9,465 nt of DNA from Balneolaceae bacterium (GTDB taxonomy: Bacteria; Bacteroidota; Rhodothermia; Balneolales; Balneolaceae): assembly GCA_007117235.1 (NCBI GenBank), contig SKGY01000017.1, positions 1 through 9,465 of the forward strand, given 5' to 3'. The notes below the pieces were generated by a model that ran no database searches, was not told the origin of the DNA, and saw only the letters and a list, made by a program, of their open reading frames with translations. A program made the translations under genes and the position numbers. Positions within the stretch are counted from its first letter, which is position 1. Each line of letters starts with the position of its first letter. Below, piece by piece: positions 6,365-9,465 of the stretch.

Positions 6365-7201
6365 ATGAACATAGATACTGTATCCGAGTTTCGAAAAAAA
6401 CGAGACGAAGCCCTTCTGTATATTCAATCTCAAACTGATTTACGTCCGGAGTATATGCTCATACTTGGCACCGGCTTGGGTCAGCTTGCTGATGAAATTG
6501 ATATCATTGATGAAATACCATACGATCAAATTCCACATTTTCCTGTTTCTACGGTAGAGAGTCACGCAGGCAAGCTAATTTTTGGCACCTTGGGCGGAAA
6601 GGAAGTTGTAGCCATGCAGGGTCGCTTTCATTTCTATGAAGGTTATTCCATGCAGCAAATTGCTTTTCCAGTTCGGGTTTTGAAAGCAAATGGAGCCATG
6701 ACACTCATAGTGAGCAATGCTTGTGGTGGTATGAATCCAAACTATACGCGCGGTGACATCATGCTTATTCGCGACCACATTAATTTGCTGGGAGATAATC
6801 CACTTATTGGTCCCAATGATGATGAGCTGGGCCCCCGCTTTCCTGACATGAGTGAACCTTATACCGAGCGTCTTCTTGATATTGCACAAACTGTTGCTAT
6901 AGAAGAGGGCATTCATATGCACCAGGGAGTTTATCTTGCTGCCACCGGTCCTATGCTTGAAACAAAATCTGAGTATCGGTATATGAGACTTATAGGCGGT
7001 GACGTTGTAGGTATGAGTACAGTGCCTGAGGTCATTTCAGCTGTTCATATGGGAATGGAAGTTTTAGGCATTTCTGTAATTACCGATGAATGTTTTCCTG
7101 ATGCGCTTGAGCCAGTTGTAATGGAAGATATTTTAGAAGCAGCGGGAATTGCAGAGCCCAAGATGACAAAGGTAATTATCCGAGTTCTAGAAAAGCTATA
7201 A
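6365..7201 (+). CDS. Purine-nucleoside phosphorylase, type I trimeric (PunA/PNPH family)
   Basis: The enzyme splits purine (deoxy)nucleosides with phosphate to base and (deoxy)ribose-1-phosphate in purine salvage. The 278-residue length fits the trimeric type I family. Motifs: LGTGLGQLAD (34-43, phosphate loop), ESHAGK (65-70), GRFHFYEGY (86-94), SNACGG (117-122), GDNPLIGPN, RFPDMSEPY (158-166), GPMLET (195-200, E199 as the base-contacting Glu) and GGDVVGMSTVPE (211-222). At the position of human Asn243, which contacts the base, the protein has Asp241 in the context VITDECFPD. In human PNP an Asn-to-Asp change there is known to favour 6-aminopurines, so substrate range may differ; it may also be a lineage-wide trait. 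It ends the yggS-divIVA run; the ATG has an A/T-rich leader without Shine-Dalgarno. Confidence 0.95.
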   Translation: MNIDTVSEFRKKRDEALLYIQSQTDLRPEYMLILGTGLGQLADEIDIIDEIPYDQIPHFPVSTVESHAGKLIFGTLGGKEVVAMQGRFHFYEGYSMQQIAFPVRVLKANGAMTLIVSNACGGMNPNYTRGDIMLIRDHINLLGDNPLIGPNDDELGPRFPDMSEPYTERLLDIAQTVAIEEGIHMHQGVYLAATGPMLETKSEYRYMRLIGGDVVGMSTVPEVISAVHMGMEVLGISVITDECFPDALEPVVMEDILEAAGIAEPKMTKVIIRVLEKL

Positions 7202-7232
7202 CGTTACATTTAAATCATCTTAAAGAGAGAGA

Positions 7233-7260
7233 GACTTTTATTTTTTAAAGTCGTATTTTT
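7233..7260 (+). terminator. Weak candidate terminator after the purine nucleoside phosphorylase gene
   Basis: GACTTT (7233-7238) and AAAGTC (7247-7252) form a 6-bp stem with an 8-base T-rich loop, followed three bases later by TTTTT (7256-7260). The stem is short and A/T-rich, so efficiency is doubtful. Confidence 0.3.
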
Positions 7261-7288
7261 GACTTGTATTTGATCTGCAATTTATTTT
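7259..7288 (+). promoter_or_regulatory. Candidate sigma70-like promoter for the acidic protein gene
   Basis: TTGACT (7259-7264) and TATTTT (7283-7288) are separated by 18 bases, the same -35 sequence and spacing as the tRNA-Asp promoter elsewhere in this window. A second -10-like TATAAT at 7302-7307 has no good -35. Either would start a transcript within about 30 bases of the ATG at 7327. Confidence 0.35.
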
Positions 7289-7326
7289 AAATACTGTAAC
7301 CTATAATTCTATTACCCCTTCACTGA

Positions 7327-8097
7327 ATGAGCCAAGACGATTTTGATGGCGGCCCAATCTGGAATGAATTCCAATGGGAGCTCCACCTAAACGAGATCGA
7401 AAAACGAAGTGAACAACTCCGGCAATTCATCACCTCTGATCCAAAAGGAAATACTCCTCGTTGGATTACCCTTCTTCAGGAGAGTTTAGACGAACTAGAC
7501 GCAGTAGAAGCCTTCATTGAAGAGGAGTTACTCCTTGACGAGGCATATTTCCCTGAAGACGAAGATGACTGGGAAGATGAGGATGACGATTGGGATGATG
7601 ACGATTTCTTTTTTCAGAATGAAGACTTTCCCTTCAATCAGGACGACGATGAAGATTTTGATTACGGCGAAGAGTGGAAAGAACTAAGTGATGATTTTAC
7701 ACTCTCAGATTACGGTTCAATCGATAACCTTGATGTGTATCAAGAAGCCAGAAACTTTGCCGTTGATATTTTAAAATGGGGAGAAACTATTCCAACCCAC
7801 CTTCAAACAAAGCAGGTTCACGAGTTTGTGAGCAACGTTCTTAAAATCACTGCAAAACTTGCAGGTGGTTATTCCTTTGGTTTTGATCAGGATGTTTTGG
7901 GTGGAAATATCGCCTATACTAAAAAAGCACTTCACTCTGCTAACGAGGCGTTGATTCATCTTCAAAATATGAAGCGAGAGCCTTTCATTGTGAAAGCTGT
8001 TTATGCAAAATTTCACGACCGCCTATTTGAAATAAGAAATGAAATCGGCATTTACGTTCAAGAGCTCCGGGATCGATTTAATATGGGTCTTGAGTAA
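7327..8097 (+). CDS. Unrecognised cytoplasmic protein with a highly acidic central linker and helical C-terminal domain
   Basis: The product is 256 residues, without signal peptide or membrane segment. It has three parts. A helical N-terminal piece (1-68) starts with WNEFQWELHLNEIEKR. A very acidic, aromatic-spotted linker (71-123) is dominated by Asp and Glu with Trp, Phe and Tyr. A helical C-terminal domain (about 133-256) includes DVYQEARNFAVDIL, a helix AKLAGGYSFG (176-185), and a later helix AYTKKALHSANEALIHL. The order Y-Q-x-A-R then A-G-G-Y-x-x-G then K-x-A-x-x-x-A-N-x-A faintly resembles four-helix-bundle proteins of the 23S intervening-sequence type, but this is a visual impression only. 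It stands alone between spacers, with a strong terminator 29 bases after the stop. Function unknown. Confidence 0.8.
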   Translation: MSQDDFDGGPIWNEFQWELHLNEIEKRSEQLRQFITSDPKGNTPRWITLLQESLDELDAVEAFIEEELLLDEAYFPEDEDDWEDEDDDWDDDDFFFQNEDFPFNQDDDEDFDYGEEWKELSDDFTLSDYGSIDNLDVYQEARNFAVDILKWGETIPTHLQTKQVHEFVSNVLKITAKLAGGYSFGFDQDVLGGNIAYTKKALHSANEALIHLQNMKREPFIVKAVYAKFHDRLFEIRNEIGIYVQELRDRFNMGLE

Positions 8098-8125
8098 TTT
8101 TTTAATTTTTTTAGAACGATTGCTC

Positions 8126-8159
8126 AAAAGCCGATAGTCTTGTGACTATCGGCTTTTTT
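8126..8159 (+). terminator. Strong intrinsic terminator after the acidic protein gene
   Basis: A perfect 14-bp hairpin (AAAAGCCGATAGTC at 8126-8139, complement at 8144-8157) with the tetraloop TTGT is followed by more T to 8159. It is located 29 bases after the stop codon. The A-run on the left could also give weak termination from the other direction. Confidence 0.92.
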
Positions 8160-8184
8160 ATGCTCTTTGATTACCTCTACAAAC

Positions 8185-8216
8185 AAAAAAAGCCACTCAT
8201 TTTCATGAGCAGCTTT
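8185..8216 (-). terminator. Intrinsic terminator of the tRNA-Asp transcript
   Basis: On the minus strand AAAGCTGCTCAT (8205-8216) pairs with ATGAGTGGCTTT (8189-8200) over 12 bp with two G-U wobbles and a GAAA tetraloop, followed by a T-run (complement of 8185-8190). It begins 5 bases after the tRNA 3' end. Confidence 0.88.
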
Positions 8217-8221
8217 CTAAG

Positions 8222-8295
8222 CGATCCGGAAGGGACTCGAACCCTCGACCTCCTGCGTGACAGGCAGGCGTTCTAACCAACTGAACTACCGGACC
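8222..8295 (-). tRNA. tRNA-Asp (anticodon GTC)
   Basis: On the minus strand a complete 74-nt cloverleaf can be drawn. The acceptor stem is GGTCCGG/CCGGATC with one G-U, and the discriminator is G73. The D arm is GTTC-AGTTGGTTA-GAAC. The anticodon arm is CCTGC-CTGTCAC-GCAGG with anticodon GTC (Asp), the variable loop is AGGTC, and the T arm is GAGGG-TTCGAGT-CCCTT. The CCA end is not encoded, so it would be added after processing. All stems are intact, so the gene should be functional. A degenerate second copy lies just upstream in the same orientation, and one promoter seems to serve both. Confidence 0.97.
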
Positions 8296-8330
8296 ATTAT
8301 TTCAAATTCTTTCTTTACCTCAATTCCAAT

Positions 8331-8402
8331 CTCGAACCCTCGACCTTCCCGACGCTTCGGGACAGGCGTTCTAATCCCGACCATTCGGGAAACTACCGGG
8401 CC
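8331..8402 (-). pseudogene. Degenerate tRNA-Asp copy interrupted by two 16-nt palindromes
   Basis: Compared on the plus strand with the intact tRNA-Asp at 8222-8295, three blocks are shared in the same order: 8331-8346 equals 8236-8251 (16/16), 8363-8374 equals 8265-8276 (12/12), and 8391-8402 matches 8284-8295 (11/12). Between them the anticodon-loop and 3' anticodon-stem segment (13 bases, 8252-8264) is replaced by a 16-base palindrome at 8347-8362, and the D-loop segment (7 bases, 8277-8283) by another at 8375-8390. The 3' half of the T arm and the 3' acceptor strand are missing. It has no anticodon and cannot fold as a tRNA. Block identity suggests a fairly recent tandem duplication followed by replacement. 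It could instead be a small RNA made from tRNA parts. Confidence 0.85.
8347..8390. repeat. Two copies of the palindromic element TCCCGA-N4-TCGGGA
   Basis: Copy 1 (8347-8362) is TCCCGA-CGCT-TCGGGA and copy 2 (8375-8390) is TCCCGA-CCAT-TCGGGA; they are separated by 12 bases of tRNA-Asp sequence. Each has perfect 6-bp arms and a 4-base spacer. Neither has a T-tract, so they are not terminators. The two copies could also pair with each other. A related hairpin, one arm mismatched, is found in the rnpB P19-like stem (1837-1855), which hints at a genome-wide repeat family, but only these copies can be seen here. Confidence 0.8.
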
Positions 8403-8425
8403 AAGTCAAATTTTTGGCAGAACCA

Positions 8426-8455
8426 AATATAAAGAGCATTACAACATGAAGTCAA
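8426..8455 (-). promoter_or_regulatory. Sigma70-like promoter upstream of the tRNA-Asp unit
   Basis: On the minus strand TTGACT (8450-8455, 5/6) and TATATT (8426-8431, 5/6) are 18 bases apart. The predicted start near 8419 is about 17 bases before the degenerate copy and about 125 before the intact tRNA. I see no comparably good promoter in the 35 bases between the two copies, so the intact tRNA probably comes from a precursor that includes the degenerate copy. Confidence 0.6.
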
Positions 8456-8480
8456 GCCTTATATAATAATTATCAGATAT

Positions 8481-8515
8481 AAAAAGAGGGCTACAGGATC
8501 AACTGTAGCCCTCTT
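8481..8515 (-). terminator. Intrinsic terminator of the glutathione peroxidase gene
   Basis: Perfect 13-bp arms (8484-8496 and 8503-8515, core GAGGGCTACAG) flank a 6-base loop. On the minus strand the stem is followed by a T-run (complement of 8481-8485). It lies 35 bases after the stop codon at 8551. Confidence 0.92.
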
Positions 8516-8550
8516 ATCGGGATGGTGATGGGATGTATGTAAGGAATATT

Positions 8551-9099
8551 CTAATTCAGCGCGCTTTTGACAGCGTCTATAAGCTCATTGCTGTCGGGGG
8601 CTACACTACTTCTAAATCTTCTTAAAAGATTTCCGTTCCTGTCAATTAAAAATTTTTCAAAATTCCATCTAATTTCACCGGTAAAGTCCGGGTTTGCAGT
8701 GTTTATCAATTCCTCAAAAAGTGGGTGGATATCATCACCTTTAACTGAAACTTTTGAAAACAGTGGGAAATTGACTCCAAAATTCAATTCGCAGAATTGT
8801 GCTATCTCTTCGTCAGAACCGGGCTCTTGTCCTCCAAAATTATTTGCAGGAAAGCCTAAAACTTTAAGCCCTTCTGAAGAGTAGTCTTCAAATAATTTTT
8901 GTAATCCTCCGTATTGATGAGTGAATCCACACTCTGAAGCTGTATTAACTATTAAGAGTACGTCACCCTTAAACTCTTCAAGTGAAATGTTTTTTCCATC
9001 AATCGAATTTAATTCGTACTTATAAATGTTTTCCATTCGTTCATCACCCGAAGTTGATATCAAAAATGTCGCTAATATTAATGCCAATATTGTTTTCAT
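8551..9099 (-). CDS. Glutathione peroxidase family thiol peroxidase, exported form
   Basis: The protein reduces hydrogen or organic peroxides; bacterial Cys-type members usually use thioredoxin rather than glutathione. From the ATG at 9097-9099 it is 182 residues. All four catalytic positions are present: Cys57 in NTASECGFT, Gln91 in FPANNFGGQEPG, and Trp145-Asn146 in RWNFEKFL. It uses Cys, not selenocysteine. Residues 1-18 form a signal peptide-like stretch (MKTILALILATFLISTSG) with no lipobox Cys, so a periplasmic location is likely. The open frame extends 13 codons upstream, but AAGGA (9105-9109) sits 5 bases before the chosen ATG and the signal peptide begins there. A strong terminator follows the gene. 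It is divergent from the gene starting at 9156, with only 56 bases between them. Confidence 0.93.
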   Translation of the reverse strand: MKTILALILATFLISTSGDERMENIYKYELNSIDGKNISLEEFKGDVLLIVNTASECGFTHQYGGLQKLFEDYSSEGLKVLGFPANNFGGQEPGSDEEIAQFCELNFGVNFPLFSKVSVKGDDIHPLFEELINTANPDFTGEIRWNFEKFLIDRNGNLLRRFRSSVAPDSNELIDAVKSALN

Positions 9100-9104
9100 A
9101 TTAA

Positions 9105-9109
9105 TCCTT
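9105..9109 (-). promoter_or_regulatory. Shine-Dalgarno deciding the glutathione peroxidase start
   Basis: AAGGA on the minus strand is 5 bases from the ATG at 9099. It favours this start over the ORF-maximal one at 9138, which has no comparable site and would put 13 extra polar and charged residues before the signal peptide. Confidence 0.6.
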
Positions 9110-9155
9110 ACTAATTTCAAGTTATAACTAAGAAGCACTCAACACCATTCCTGTC

Positions 9156-9465
9156 ATGAGATTTTCATTTAAACTAGTTTATACTCTTATAATAACGCTA
9201 TCTGTTTTAATACTGAATCCCCAGATATCATATAGCCAAATGTTTTCTATTGGCGACACAGAACCTCAACAAGCAAGAATTACGGGTCTATATTCTGTAA
9301 TAGGGATAGGGTGGGAGATTGGAAGTTTTGAATATACAGGTAGCGGCGCACCTATAATTGACCAATTAGATTTTGATGACAGCATATTAAGGTTGAGCCT
9401 TGAGAGTCCCGGGCTGGATCTGTCTGTGAGCTTGGGAGGAAATTTAACCGGAATGAATGATCACA
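9156..9465 (+). CDS. Secreted protein, possibly outer-membrane beta-barrel (partial, 3' end outside window)
   Basis: An ATG at 9156 opens a frame that runs to the window edge without a stop (103 residues visible). Residues 1-28 are a Sec signal peptide: basic start MRFSFK, a hydrophobic core, and a probable cleavage after SYS-Q. The mature part begins FSIGDTEPQQARITGLYS and then alternates polar and hydrophobic residues in short strands (GIGWEIGSFEY, SILRLSLES, LDLSVSLGGNLTG), as in outer-membrane beta-barrels. The family cannot be named from the fragment. There is no Shine-Dalgarno; the 56-base spacer to the divergent peroxidase gene must hold the promoter, but I see no convincing -35/-10 pair. 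Confidence 0.65.
   Translation, partial: MRFSFKLVYTLIITLSVLILNPQISYSQMFSIGDTEPQQARITGLYSVIGIGWEIGSFEYTGSGAPIIDQLDFDDSILRLSLESPGLDLSVSLGGNLTGMNDH

Noticed and set aside
7301..7326. TATAAT at 7302-7307 as the main promoter of the acidic protein gene
   Set aside because: No -35-like hexamer at proper spacing; the TTGACT-N18-TATTTT pair upstream is a better candidate.
8347..8390. Palindromes considered as terminators or as a CRISPR-like array
   Set aside because: No T-tract follows either stem, there are only two units, and the 12-base spacer between them is tRNA-Asp sequence.
8257..8466. A 69-codon plus-strand open frame
   Set aside because: It runs antisense through the tRNA-Asp, the degenerate copy and their promoter; the translation is a by-product of RNA gene sequence.
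9100..9138. Longer glutathione peroxidase start at 9138
   Set aside because: It adds 13 residues before a well-formed signal peptide, and the Shine-Dalgarno at 9105-9109 fits the ATG at 9099.

Overview
The window is AT-rich bacterial chromosome, mostly housekeeping genes. It probably comes from the FCB superphylum, most likely a Balneolota/Rhodothermota relative. That placement is an inference from three things: most starts lack a Shine-Dalgarno and have A/T-rich leaders, a DivIVA-type protein sits directly beside a type I purine nucleoside phosphorylase, and the Nif3 protein is paired with a CT398/DUF164-type coiled-coil protein. No phage, transposase, CRISPR array or insertion sequence is visible.

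Layout. (1) Bases 1-1097 (+) hold the tail of a probable site-2 protease, a small TPR-like lipoprotein and smpB, ending at a bidirectional hairpin terminator. (2) Bases 1164-4034 (-) hold a secreted DUF4168 protein, the RNase P RNA gene rnpB with its own terminator, and a two-gene nif3-DUF164 unit. The DUF164 protein has lost every cysteine of its usual zinc ribbon. (3) Bases 4280-7201 (+) hold a tight run: a YggS-type PLP protein, two small single-pass membrane coiled-coil proteins, a DivIVA-like protein and a purine nucleoside phosphorylase. This recalls the yggS/ylm-divIVA neighbourhood of Gram-positive bacteria. (4) Bases 7327-8097 (+) encode an unrecognised protein with a very acidic middle, followed by a strong terminator. 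(5) Bases 8185-8455 (-) form a tRNA unit: a sigma70-like promoter, a degenerate tRNA-Asp copy, an intact tRNA-Asp(GTC) and a terminator. (6) Bases 8481-9099 (-) hold an exported Cys-type glutathione peroxidase with its terminator. (7) Bases 9156-9465 (+) hold the start of a secreted, possibly outer-membrane, protein cut by the window edge.

How the genes work together. SmpB (trans-translation), RNase P RNA (tRNA 5' maturation) and tRNA-Asp belong to RNA and translation metabolism. YggS (PLP homeostasis) and the DivIVA-like protein with its two membrane partners suggest a cell-envelope or division cassette. The phosphorylase does purine salvage and the peroxidase handles peroxides in the envelope.

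The most unusual signal is the degenerate tRNA-Asp copy at 8331-8402. Three blocks nearly identical to the adjacent intact tRNA (39 of 40 bases) are separated by two 16-nt palindromes of the form TCCCGA-N4-TCGGGA, which stand exactly where the D-loop segment and the anticodon-loop segment should be.
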